Source of the DNA: Nonomuraea angiospora
GTDB lineage: Bacteria; Actinomycetota; Actinomycetes; Streptosporangiales; Streptosporangiaceae
Reading direction: 5' to 3'
DNA: 64,000 nt
Assembly: GCF_014873145.1 (NCBI RefSeq)
Contig: NZ_JADBEK010000001.1
Location: forward strand, 8,370,001 to 8,434,000
The notes under the pieces were generated by a model, which worked only from the letters and a program-made list of their open reading frames with translations, made no database searches and was not told where the DNA came from. Position numbers and translations under genes: made by a program. Below are positions 1-8,118 of this stretch, piece after piece (position 1 is the stretch's first letter; every line of letters starts with the position of its first letter).

Positions 1-1
1 C

Positions 2-589
2 CGCATGGCGGCGCTGGCGTCGGCCGCGTCGGGCGTGAAGATCGACGTCTACGGCTTCGACACCGGCGCCGGGCTGCCCAAACCCACCGACTACCGGGAC
101 CTGCCCTACATCTGGCGCGAGGGCGACTTCGTCATGGACGTCGACGCCCTGCGGGCCCGGCTGGGAGAGGCGAGCCTGATCCTGGGCAACATCGAGGACA
201 CGGTCGGCGAGTTCCTCGACGGCGAGCGTCCGGCGCCGATCGGGTTCGTCTCCATCGACGTGGACTTCTACTCCTCGACCGCCGCGGCGCTGCGGCTGTT
301 CAAGGGCGACCACAAGTACTTCCTGCCCCGCGTGTTCTGCTACCTCGACGACACGGTCGGCGACGACGACCAGATCATCCACAACGACTTCGTCGGCGAG
401 CTCAGCGCGATCCGGGAGTTCAACGAGGAGAACGAGTTGATGAAGCTGGCGCCGATCAACGGGCTGCGGCACAAGCGCCCGGTTCCCGCCCCCTGGAACG
501 ACAACATCCAGGCGCTGCACCGCTTCGACCACCCCGACTATTCGGTCTACGTGGGCAGGCCGGACACGCAGACACAGTTGCCTCTGTAA
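2..589 (+). CDS. TylF-like SAM-dependent methyltransferase, 5' end outside the window
   Basis: The reading frame is open to the left edge, so the N-terminus is missing; about 195 residues are visible. The segment FVSIDVDFYSSTAAALRLF resembles the acidic metal-binding strand of macrocin O-methyltransferase (TylF/MycF) relatives, where Asp residues hold Mg2+ near the SAM site. A second acidic stretch, YLDDTVGDDD, follows about 25 residues later and fits the same family. The protein ends about 80 bp before an oxygenase gene on the same strand. In this polysaccharide locus a sugar O-methylation role is plausible but inferred. The SAM-binding N-terminal half cannot be seen. Confidence 0.55.
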   Translation, partial: RMAALASAASGVKIDVYGFDTGAGLPKPTDYRDLPYIWREGDFVMDVDALRARLGEASLILGNIEDTVGEFLDGERPAPIGFVSIDVDFYSSTAAALRLFKGDHKYFLPRVFCYLDDTVGDDDQIIHNDFVGELSAIREFNEENELMKLAPINGLRHKRPVPAPWNDNIQALHRFDHPDYSVYVGRPDTQTQLPL

Positions 590-668
590 CCCCTCCGACT
601 CCCTGTAACGAAGATGCGGGCCAAGGCGAGAGAAGGGAAAAGAACCACGCGAGGGGGAAAATCTCGCT

Positions 669-1565
669 ATGTCCGTTTTATTGGCAAATAGCCGAATCAA
701 CGATGATGTCCGGCGCAAAATGCTGTTCCAGGGAGACCTCTTCCTCTACTCCGCGACGCCTGCCTCGACCAAGCTGATCGAGTTCGCCCGCGAGTTGATC
801 GAGGAGGCGTTCGAGGGCCGCGACCCCCAGACCGCCCAGCACGAGATGCCGGTGGAGGAGTTCGCGGCACTGCTCGCGGACCTCAAGCCGCGCTTCATCC
901 ACCACCCCACCAGCAAGAAGCTCCTCGTCACCCTGCTCGACGAGCTGGGCATGGCGCTGGACAAGACCTACTTCGACGTGCCGAGGCTGCGCACCTCCAC
1001 CGCGGACCACTACCTCGACTCCGGCATCTCCTACGCCTACCACGCTCATCGCGACTGCTGGTACGCCGCGCCGTTCTGCCAGGTCAACTGGTGGATCCCG
1101 ATCTACGAGGTGGTCCCGGAGAACGTCTTCGCCCTGCACCCGCAGTACTTCGACCGCCCCGTGCGCAACGGCAGCGGCCGCTACGACTACGCGGAGTGGA
1201 CCGCCGTGAGCCGGCCCACGGCCGCCCAGCACATCTACACCGACACCCGGGAGCAGCCCAAGCCGGAGGAGGCGCTCGACCTCGAAACCGAGCTCCGGCT
1301 GGTGCCGGAGCCGGGCGGCATGCTGCTGTTCTCCGGGGCGCACCTGCACTCCACCGTCACCAACACCTCCGGCAGGACCCGCTTCAGCATCGACTTCCGC
1401 ACCGTCCACATCGACGACGTCCGCTCCCGCGCGGCGGCGCCCAACGTGGACGCCGCCTGCCGCGGCACCACCCTGCGCGACTTCTACCGGGCCGACGACC
1501 TGACGCGCATCCCGGAGGAGCTCGCGGCGGCGTACGAGGCCGAGGCGCTGGCCAAGCTCACCTGA
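669..1565 (+). CDS. Fe(II)/2-oxoglutarate-dependent oxygenase (phytanoyl-CoA dioxygenase-like)
   Basis: A 298-residue cytosolic protein. YHAHRDCWY near residue 124 supplies the H-x-D iron ligand pair. GAHLHSTVTNTSGRTRFSID near residue 222 supplies the distal His and an Arg suited to bind 2-oxoglutarate, the usual jelly-roll facial triad. An A/G-rich stretch ahead of the ATG acts as ribosome-binding site. The substrate is unknown; hydroxylation of a sugar or lipid precursor is guessed from the surrounding polysaccharide genes. It converges on the downstream acyltransferase gene with an 8-nt overlap of the 3' ends. Confidence 0.65.
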   Translation: MSVLLANSRINDDVRRKMLFQGDLFLYSATPASTKLIEFARELIEEAFEGRDPQTAQHEMPVEEFAALLADLKPRFIHHPTSKKLLVTLLDELGMALDKTYFDVPRLRTSTADHYLDSGISYAYHAHRDCWYAAPFCQVNWWIPIYEVVPENVFALHPQYFDRPVRNGSGRYDYAEWTAVSRPTAAQHIYTDTREQPKPEEALDLETELRLVPEPGGMLLFSGAHLHSTVTNTSGRTRFSIDFRTVHIDDVRSRAAAPNVDAACRGTTLRDFYRADDLTRIPEELAAAYEAEALAKLT

Positions 1566-2682
1566 CCAACCGCGCGCGTACGGCGTCGCGCAGGCCCCTC
1601 CAGCTCCGGTGCCGCTGGAAGGGCAACTCGAAGACCGAGGCGAACAACCACGCCGTCCCCACGCTCACCGGCACTGCCAGGGCGAGCGTGAGGAGAAAGG
1701 CAGGCATGCCCGGTGGCACGTGCGGAGCCACGACCAGCCGGTTGATCATGACGACGAGCGGCGAGTGGATCAGGTAGAGGCTGTAGGAGAAGGAGCCCAG
1801 CCGCCGGAGCGGACGCGTGTCGAGCAGCCGTACCAGCCAGACCGGTTTGCCCGTCGCCACGCCCGTCAGCAACAACCCGGCGGCCGGGCCGACCGCGAGA
1901 TCCACCCAGAAGAAGTTGGCGACCACCCAGACCGGCCCGGCGACCACGATCAGCAGGAGCACCGGGACCGCGGCCGCCGCCGCGAACCAGTGCCAGGGCA
2001 GGCGCTCCGTACGCTCCTGCGCGCGCACGACGCCGGCGCAGACCGTGCCCATGGCGAAGAGCGCGGCGAACTGCGGGGTCAGCCGCATCAGCAGGTCCAC
2101 GGCCGGCACGGAGGGCGCCAGCGCCCCCACCGCCACGACGATCAGGGTCACCGCGCCGAGCATCACCGCCGCGCCCAGCTTGCGCAGGACCAGCAGCATC
2201 AGCGGGAACACCAGGTAGAGCTGCGCCTCGACGGCGATCGACCACAGGGCCCCGTTGGGGCTGGGGGAGCCGAAGACGTCCTGCAGGAGGAGCCCGTAGA
2301 TGACGACCGAGTGCCCGGTGGGCGGCTGCTGACCGGGCTGCGGGATGACCGCCCACGCGATCACCAGGCTGAACGCCAGCGCCGCCCAGTAGGGCGGCAG
2401 GATGCGCCAGGCGCGGCGGTTGAGGAACGTGGGGATGCCGCCCAGCTGCCAGCCGGACCGGGCGGGCGAGATCGCCAGCGAGAAGCCGGACAGCACGATG
2501 AACACCACGACCGCGAAGTGGCCGTAGAGCAGCCATCCCGTCCACCAGGGCGCGTCGTTGACCGGGAACCCGGGGAAGGACAGGAGCCAGCAATGGTGAA
2601 GGACGACGAACAACGCCGCCAGCCCCCGTAAGCCGTCGAGCCCGGCCAGCCTGCGCCGCGTCGCCGGACGCTCTACCGTCAT
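1558..2682 (-). CDS. Acyltransferase family 3 (OafA/YrhL-like) membrane protein
   Basis: About 374 residues with some ten hydrophobic segments. The N-terminal block RRLAGLDGLRGLAALFVVLHH carries the family Arg and the paired His thought to be catalytic on the first membrane segment; a later FVVHH-like His pair is not needed for the assignment. Such proteins O-acetylate or otherwise acylate surface glycans using cytoplasmic acyl-CoA. I chose the ATG just before TVERPATRRRLAG because homologues start close to the DGLRG motif; an upstream in-frame start would add 40 unlikely residues. It is divergent from the Wzz-like genes, so the 150-bp gap probably holds both promoters. Confidence 0.8.
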   Translation of the reverse strand: MTVERPATRRRLAGLDGLRGLAALFVVLHHCWLLSFPGFPVNDAPWWTGWLLYGHFAVVVFIVLSGFSLAISPARSGWQLGGIPTFLNRRAWRILPPYWAALAFSLVIAWAVIPQPGQQPPTGHSVVIYGLLLQDVFGSPSPNGALWSIAVEAQLYLVFPLMLLVLRKLGAAVMLGAVTLIVVAVGALAPSVPAVDLLMRLTPQFAALFAMGTVCAGVVRAQERTERLPWHWFAAAAAVPVLLLIVVAGPVWVVANFFWVDLAVGPAAGLLLTGVATGKPVWLVRLLDTRPLRRLGSFSYSLYLIHSPLVVMINRLVVAPHVPPGMPAFLLTLALAVPVSVGTAWLFASVFELPFQRHRSWRGLRDAVRARLVR

Positions 2683-2831
2683 CCCCACCGAAGCCCCCGT
2701 CGCCGTAGTCGGTAGGTCTATCGCTCCGGCTACGCGCGGTGTAACCGTTCTACGGAGATGTAACGTCTGGCCGCGAATGGGCGATGGTCCGCTATAGAGC
2801 AAGCATTGCTGATGCGGGGGAACGTACCAAA

Positions 2832-3683
2832 ATGGAGTTCTGGAAGGCGATCCTTGGTCTTCTCCGCCGAGTTCTCATAGGCCCGCCACTGGTCTGTCTC
2901 TCGATCCTGGTGGGCGTGGTGGTGTACGCGGTCATTCCGGCGCACTACACGACGGACGTCTCCCTGGTGCTGGCCACCCCGGTGAACGGGGGCACCGTCC
3001 CCTCCGACAGGACCAAGCAGGGACTCACCAACCCCTTCCTCTCCTTCAACGACGCCCTGAAGACCGGGGCGAGCATCGTCATCCTGTCGATGAACACGCA
3101 GGACGTCTGGACGCAGCTCGGCGCGCCCAAGGACGGCCCGACGGAGATCACGATCGACGACGGGCGCTCCAACCCCAACGTCCTGGACATCAACGGTCCC
3201 TACATCTACATCAGGGTCGACAGCGAGTCCCCGCGGCAGGCCACGGCCGTGCTGATGGCGGCGCGCGAGCGCGTGGCGACCGAGCTGTTCAAATGGCAGA
3301 AGGCGCTCGGCGCTCCGCCGAACACCTTCATCACCTCCACCGACATCGTGCCGCCGTCCACCCCCGAGGCCGACTACAGCGTGAACTGGCAGGGGGGGAT
3401 CGGCGGCGCCGTGCTCTGCCTGTTCCTGGGCCTCGGCATCGCCTACGGCGTGGTGACCAGGCGCGCCCCCAAGCAGCCGGAGCCCCCGGCGCCCCCGGCG
3501 CCTCCGGCGGTCCCGGTGGCCGCTCCTATCGCGGCCCCGGAGCCGGTCGAAGCGCCGGAGCCGGTGCCCGTGGACCTCGACGAGGACAGCTCCTCCACCA
3601 TGGAGTTCCCGGCCTATCGCGGCGAGTCTCTCTCGCCCGTGCCCTGGCCCGGCAAGGCCGCCCAGGACAACGGCGAGGGATGA
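2832..3683 (+). CDS. Wzz-like polysaccharide chain-length determinant protein, copy 1
   Basis: About 283 residues. One membrane segment lies near residues 13-33 and a second near 200-222, with an extracytoplasmic region between and a Pro/Ala/Glu-rich cytoplasmic tail of about 70 residues. This is the layout of polysaccharide co-polymerases lacking the fused tyrosine kinase. The ATG at MEFWKAILGLL is preferred because the next gene starts with the matching MDFWATATVLF. It begins a three-gene operon with the second Wzz-like protein (9-bp gap) and an O-antigen ligase-like protein. Role: setting the length of a surface polysaccharide (inferred from topology and neighbours). Confidence 0.65.
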   Translation: MEFWKAILGLLRRVLIGPPLVCLSILVGVVVYAVIPAHYTTDVSLVLATPVNGGTVPSDRTKQGLTNPFLSFNDALKTGASIVILSMNTQDVWTQLGAPKDGPTEITIDDGRSNPNVLDINGPYIYIRVDSESPRQATAVLMAARERVATELFKWQKALGAPPNTFITSTDIVPPSTPEADYSVNWQGGIGGAVLCLFLGLGIAYGVVTRRAPKQPEPPAPPAPPAVPVAAPIAAPEPVEAPEPVPVDLDEDSSSTMEFPAYRGESLSPVPWPGKAAQDNGEG

Positions 3684-3692
3684 GGCCCGCGC

Positions 3693-4424
3693 ATGGACTT
3701 CTGGGCGACGGCGACCGTTCTGTTCAAGCGGTGGTACGTGACGATTCCGGCCTTCCTGCTCACGATCGTGGGAGCCGTCGGCGTCTTCGCCGTGGCGCCC
3801 AAGACCTTCATCTCCAGCTCGGCGCTCGTGCTCACCCTGCCGGTCACCGGCGGCAGCGTGCCGAGCGACCCCAAGTTCCCCAACCCGCGCACCAACCCGC
3901 TGGTCTCCTTCGACCAGGGGCTGAGCATGACCTCGTCGATCCTCATCCAGGCGCTGAACACCCCTGAGGCGGTCGCCAAGGTCGGCGCGCCGATCGGCGG
4001 CGACGTCACGCTCAAGATCACCAGCGGCGGCACCAACCCCGAGATGATGCCGGCGACCCCGTTCATCGTCATCACCTGCGAGGCGCCGACCGCCGAGCTG
4101 GCCCACGGCATCGTCGTGAAGGTCACCGAGCTGGCCAAGCAGGAGCTGCGCGCCCGCCAGCAGCAGGTCAAGGCGCCGCCCACCACCTACGTGAGCGCCA
4201 CCGTCGTGGTGCCGCCCACCCAGCCCGACGAGAAGAAGGGCAGCCGGATGCGCAGCGCGGTGGTCACCGGTGCGCTGGCGTTCTTCATGAGCCTGTTCGC
4301 CGCCTTCGCGGCCGAGAGCTTCGCCCGCCGTCGCCAGGCGCGCCGCCCCATGCCGCCCGAGCTCGGGCTCTACGAGCCCGTCGCGAGCAACGGCACGCGC
4401 TCGCTGGCTGGACGCGAAGGATGA
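3693..4424 (+). CDS. Wzz-like polysaccharide chain-length determinant protein, copy 2
   Basis: 243 residues with the same plan as its upstream neighbour: an N-terminal membrane segment (residues about 16-36), an extracytoplasmic domain and a second membrane segment near 190-212, then a short basic tail. Shared landmarks with copy 1 are the FW-start, a TLPVTGGSVPSD versus ATPVNGGTVPSD stretch, and TTYVSATVVVPP versus NTFITSTDIVPP before the second membrane helix. The two are tandem paralogues and may form a mixed oligomer. The stop overlaps the ATG of the next gene (ATGA), indicating translational coupling. Confidence 0.65.
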   Translation: MDFWATATVLFKRWYVTIPAFLLTIVGAVGVFAVAPKTFISSSALVLTLPVTGGSVPSDPKFPNPRTNPLVSFDQGLSMTSSILIQALNTPEAVAKVGAPIGGDVTLKITSGGTNPEMMPATPFIVITCEAPTAELAHGIVVKVTELAKQELRARQQQVKAPPTTYVSATVVVPPTQPDEKKGSRMRSAVVTGALAFFMSLFAAFAAESFARRRQARRPMPPELGLYEPVASNGTRSLAGREG

Positions 4425-5827
4425 CCGCGGCCGACCTGGTCCAGCGGCCGCTCCGGCGCGCCGACGGCGCCACGCTGGTCTGCTTCTTCGTCGTGGTCCT
4501 GCTGATGCTCCCGGCCCGCCTGGCGGTGGCCGGGCTTCCGCTGTCGCTCACGCCCGCCGAGATCATGGCTCTGGTGCTGGGCCTGGTGTGGGTGTGCGCG
4601 CAGATGATCAGTACGACCGGCGTCGCCAAGGGCGGCAACCCGGTCCGCACCGCGATCTTCGTGTACGGCATGATCCTGCTGGCGATCTACGGGTACACGA
4701 CCTACCTGTACCTGCCGTCCGACGAGCTGAACCTCTCCGACCACACGTTCGTGCTCTACGCGGGCTACGTGAGCCTGCTGCTGATGGTCTGCGACGGCAT
4801 CGACAGCCGCGAGCGCCTCGACTTCGTGCTCAAGGCGGTCGTGATCGGCGGCACGTTCGCGGCGATCGTCGCCCTGCTGCAGTTCAGGCTCGACTTCGAC
4901 CTCACCAAGTACATGCAGATCCCCGGGCTGCGCCACTCCTCCGTCGAGGAGGTGCCGACCGTGATCTCCCGATCGGACCTGCGCCGCGTCGCCGGCACGC
5001 TCGGGCACCCGATCGAGTTCGGCGCGCTGTCGGCGATGCTGCTGCCGCTGGCCGCGCATCTCGGCTTCCAGGCGCGCAGCCGCGGCCAGGCCGCGAACCG
5101 CTGGTGGATCTGCGCCGTCATCATCGCGGCCGGCCTGATGTTCTCGGTCTCCAGGACCGCCGTGCTCGGCCTGGCGGGGGCGGGGCTGATCCTGCTGCTC
5201 GGCTGGTCCAACCGGCGCCGGATCGTCACCATCGGCGCGTTCGTGGTGTTCCTGGGCTTCATGAAGGTCCTGGCGCCGGGCCTGATCGGCACGTTCTACA
5301 ACCTGTTCGCCGGCGCCGGCGAGGACAGCAGCATCATCTACCGCACCCACGACTACCCGTTCGCGATGCGGGAGGTCGACAAGAGCCCGATCTTCGGCCG
5401 GGGGCTCGGCACCTGGTACCCGTTCAAGCATCAGGTGTTCGACAACCAGTACCTGCTGTCACTGGTCGAGACCGGGGTGCTCGGGGTGCTGGGGTTCGTC
5501 GGCGTGATCGGGTGCGGGATCGTCGTGGCGCTCTGGGTCCGCCGGCTGAGCTCCGATCCGAACGTCCGCAACCTGGGCCTGACCATCGCCGCCTGCCTGG
5601 TGATCCCGCTGCTGGGAGCGGCCACCTTCGACCTGCTCTCCTTCCCCGGCATCACCAGCGTGATGTTCCTGCTGGTCGGCGCGGCGGGGGCGCTGCTGCG
5701 GCTGGAGCGCCGGGATCAGGCGGACAGGATGCTCCTGAGCTCCTTCCACGAGCCCGCCGACCTGTCGCGCTCGCTGATGGCGGTGACCGGCAACGGCCAG
5801 GGCAGCGCGAGGTCGGGGTCGTCGTAG
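4421..5827 (+). CDS. O-antigen ligase/polymerase-like membrane protein
   Basis: 468 residues with about ten to twelve hydrophobic segments and a large soluble loop containing GRGLGTWYPFKHQVFDNQYL. The G-R-G-x-G-T plus D-N-x-Y pattern of that loop is typical of the Wzy_C/WaaL superfamily. Members join lipid-linked glycans to acceptors or polymerise repeat units at the outer face of the membrane. Coupling to two chain-length proteins supports a polymerase role. The last 37 codons lie antisense to the 3' end of the RmlC-like gene, a 112-nt overlap; both frames look intact there. Confidence 0.75.
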   Translation: MTAADLVQRPLRRADGATLVCFFVVVLLMLPARLAVAGLPLSLTPAEIMALVLGLVWVCAQMISTTGVAKGGNPVRTAIFVYGMILLAIYGYTTYLYLPSDELNLSDHTFVLYAGYVSLLLMVCDGIDSRERLDFVLKAVVIGGTFAAIVALLQFRLDFDLTKYMQIPGLRHSSVEEVPTVISRSDLRRVAGTLGHPIEFGALSAMLLPLAAHLGFQARSRGQAANRWWICAVIIAAGLMFSVSRTAVLGLAGAGLILLLGWSNRRRIVTIGAFVVFLGFMKVLAPGLIGTFYNLFAGAGEDSSIIYRTHDYPFAMREVDKSPIFGRGLGTWYPFKHQVFDNQYLLSLVETGVLGVLGFVGVIGCGIVVALWVRRLSSDPNVRNLGLTIAACLVIPLLGAATFDLLSFPGITSVMFLLVGAAGALLRLERRDQADRMLLSSFHEPADLSRSLMAVTGNGQGSARSGSS

Positions 5828-6264
5828 CGGACGGCCAGGTCCTCGGCGGGGTCGTGCTCCCGGTCGATGCGGTAGCAGACGTCGGCGTGCTCGGTCAGCG
5901 CCTGGTAGCCGTGCAGGATGCCCGGCGGCACGTAGAGGTGCGCGAACGACACGTCGTCGAGCCGGACGGTGACGTGGGAGCCGAACGTCGGCGACCCCGG
6001 CCGCGCGTCCACCAGGAGGTCGAGCACCGCGCCGTGCGCGGCCCGTACCAGCTTGGCCTCGCCCCGGCCCGAGCGGCCGTGCATCCCCCTGATCGTGCCC
6101 AGGCGCGAGCGCGACTGGCTGTCCTGGACGAACGCGGTGTGGTCCAGCCCGTGCTCGGCGGCGATCGCGGCGTCGAAGGTCCTGGTGAACAAGCCCCGGT
6201 CGTCGTGGCTGGGCGTCGGCACGAACAGCAGCACGCCTTCGAGCTCCAGATGCTCGACTCTCAT
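5716..6264 (-). CDS. dTDP-4-dehydrorhamnose 3,5-epimerase family protein
   Basis: 182 residues, the usual RmlC length. TIRGMHGR near residue 57 supplies the catalytic His; LYVPPGILHGYQALTEHADVCYRID carries the HG motif and the conserved Tyr. These residues fit C3/C5 epimerisation of a 4-keto deoxysugar nucleotide. RGMHGR replaces the more common RGLHxQ, so substrate preference may differ from classic RmlC. It lies 10 bp behind the glycosyltransferase gene, forming a two-gene operon that may make and transfer a deoxysugar. Its C-terminal 37 codons overlap the O-antigen ligase-like gene antisense. Confidence 0.8.
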   Translation of the reverse strand: MRVEHLELEGVLLFVPTPSHDDRGLFTRTFDAAIAAEHGLDHTAFVQDSQSRSRLGTIRGMHGRSGRGEAKLVRAAHGAVLDLLVDARPGSPTFGSHVTVRLDDVSFAHLYVPPGILHGYQALTEHADVCYRIDREHDPAEDLAVRYDDPDLALPWPLPVTAISERDRSAGSWKELRSILSA

Positions 6265-6274
6265 GGTGTTCCTC

Positions 6275-7198
6275 TCATCCGGGTAGGGTCCGCAGCCGGC
6301 GGGAGGGCCGCAGGAGGACCACGACCGACGCTCTGGCCGTGCGGCGGCCCGCGGCGGCCCGCATGGCCTCGCCGAGCAGGACGGCGAGATAGAAGCCCGC
6401 GCTCGCGATCCTGCCCCTGCGCCGCCGGAACAGCCGCACGCGGTTGACCGTGAGCAGCGCGGCCAGCATCGGGCTGGTCTTCGCCTCGCCGCCGATGTGC
6501 TCGACCACGGCGGCGGGCTCGTACCAGAGGCTCCAGCCCTTGTCGGCGGCCCGCAGCGCGTACTCGGTCTCCTCGCTGTAGAGCAGGAAGGACTCGTCCC
6601 ACGGGCCGACCTCGGTGAGCGCCGCGGCGGAGATGAGCATGGCGGCCCCGGTGGCCCAGTCGGCGGGGCCCGGCCGTTCGTAGCGGCCGGGATCGACGAT
6701 CATCTCGCCCAGCGTGCCGACGCGGCCCGCCAGGTTCCCGCCGAGCAGCGCCTCGGCCAGCGCGCGGCGTACGGCCGGCGTGCGGCGGAGCGAGTGGTGG
6801 AGCACGCCCTCGGTGCTGATCAGCCGGGGGACGGCGATGCCGGTGCCCGGACGGCCGAGGGCCCGGCTCAGCACGGCCAGCGAGCCGGGGCGCAGGCGGC
6901 AGTCGGGGTTCATCACGAAGACCGCGTCGAGCTCGTGGAGGTCGAGCGCCGCGATCCCGGCGTTGATCGCCGCCGCGTACCCGGCGTTCCTGCCCACTCG
7001 CACGGGACGCATGGGCAGGCCGGCGGCCTGTTCCGCGATGCGGAGCGAGTCGTCCTTGGAGGCGTTGTCCGCCACGACGACGGCGGCGAGATCCACCCCA
7101 TCGGCGCCCTCGGGCAGAGAGGCCAGGCAACCGCCGAGGACCGGAGCGCTGTTGTAGGTCACGATCACGATCGCGACTCGGGGGCAGCCGGGCTTCAC
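6275..7198 (-). CDS. Glycosyltransferase family 2 (rhamnosyltransferase-like)
   Basis: 307 residues in a GT-A fold. The N-terminal VAIVIVTYNSAPVLGGCLAS nucleotide-sugar strand is followed by ADNASKDDS, a GRNAGYAAAINAG loop and NPDCRL, which stands in for the DxD metal motif. WATGAAMLI and DESFLLYSEETEYALRA supply the acceptor and catalytic-base region typical of rhamnosyl- or galactofuranosyl-transferases. A GTG start with a purine-rich leader is used. It is upstream of and almost abutting the RmlC-like gene, so a linked deoxysugar pathway is likely. A short palindrome (GTTAC-AG-GTAAC, about 7229-7240) lies in the divergent gap with the next oxygenase gene. Confidence 0.82.
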   Translation of the reverse strand: MKPGCPRVAIVIVTYNSAPVLGGCLASLPEGADGVDLAAVVVADNASKDDSLRIAEQAAGLPMRPVRVGRNAGYAAAINAGIAALDLHELDAVFVMNPDCRLRPGSLAVLSRALGRPGTGIAVPRLISTEGVLHHSLRRTPAVRRALAEALLGGNLAGRVGTLGEMIVDPGRYERPGPADWATGAAMLISAAALTEVGPWDESFLLYSEETEYALRAADKGWSLWYEPAAVVEHIGGEAKTSPMLAALLTVNRVRLFRRRRGRIASAGFYLAVLLGEAMRAAAGRRTARASVVVLLRPSRRLRTLPG

Positions 7199-7305
7199 AT
7201 GTCCCCATCGCGCCCCAGGATTGGAGCGTTACAGGTAACAGCTGACACCGCTGAGGCGATGAGGGGGGTAGGGGCCGCGGTGTCGTAGAGACGGAGACAC
7301 ATTTC

Positions 7306-8118
7306 ATGCAGGATCTGCAGGCTTTCACCTTCCGCCGGGATGACCTCTTCCCGCTGGCGGACAAGTATTCCGAGCAGTTCCGTACGGCCTCGCCGTTCCG
7401 CCACGTGGTCATCGACGACTTCCTGCCGCCCGAGGTGCTGGAGCCCGTCCTCGACGAGTTCCCCGAGCCGCGGGACGCCACCTGGCAGCGGTTCGACACC
7501 GCGCGCGAGGTGAAGCTGGCGCTGGCCGACACCGAGCGCATGGGGCCGGCCACCCGGCACCTGCTGGCGGAGTTCAACAGCGGGGTGTTCGTCCAGTTCC
7601 TCGAACGGCTGACCGGCATCACGCAGCTCGTCTCCGACCCGCACTTCGAGGGCGGCGGCCTGCACCAGATCCGGCCGGGCGGCTTCCTCAAGGTGCACGC
7701 CGACTTCAACAAGAGCCGCAAGCTCAACCTCGACCGCCGGCTCAACGGCCTGCTCTACCTCAACAAGGACTGGGAGGAGAGCTACGGCGGGCACCTGCAG
7801 CTGTGGAACAAGGACATGACCGAGTGCGAGGGCAAGATCCTCCCGGTCTTCAACCGGTTCGTGGTGTTCGCCACGACCGATGACGCCAACCACGGGCATC
7901 CGGACCCGCTCACCTGCCCGCCGGACCGGGCCCGGCGCTCGATGGCGCTGTACTACTACTCCAACGGCCGGCCCGAGGACGAGACCACCGACGAGCACAC
8001 CACGCTGTTCAAGCAGCGGCCCGGCGAGGCGTGGAAGAGCAACCTGCGCCAGGTCGCCAAGCGCTGGACGCCACCCGCGCTGGCCGACCTCGTCGGCGGC
8101 CGGAAGCCCACCGCCTAG
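7306..8118 (+). CDS. 2OG-Fe(II) oxygenase, prolyl 4-hydroxylase-like
   Basis: 270 residues. GGFLKVHADFNKS gives the H-x-D iron pair, NHGHPDPLTCP the distal His and DRARRSMALYYYS the 2-oxoglutarate-binding Arg, in the spacing of the P4Hc fold. LYLNKDWEESYGGHLQLWN is a hallmark of bacterial members found in polysaccharide clusters. The substrate is not evident. Its TAG stop overlaps the GTG of the following lipoprotein gene by one nucleotide, so the two are very likely cotranscribed. Confidence 0.8.
   Translation: MQDLQAFTFRRDDLFPLADKYSEQFRTASPFRHVVIDDFLPPEVLEPVLDEFPEPRDATWQRFDTAREVKLALADTERMGPATRHLLAEFNSGVFVQFLERLTGITQLVSDPHFEGGGLHQIRPGGFLKVHADFNKSRKLNLDRRLNGLLYLNKDWEESYGGHLQLWNKDMTECEGKILPVFNRFVVFATTDDANHGHPDPLTCPPDRARRSMALYYYSNGRPEDETTDEHTTLFKQRPGEAWKSNLRQVAKRWTPPALADLVGGRKPTA

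Noticed and set aside
678..1409. Long minus-strand frame opposite the first oxygenase gene
   Set aside because: Composition is that of a GC-rich shadow (Val/Arg/Gly runs), it has no family motifs, and the plus strand encodes a complete oxygenase.
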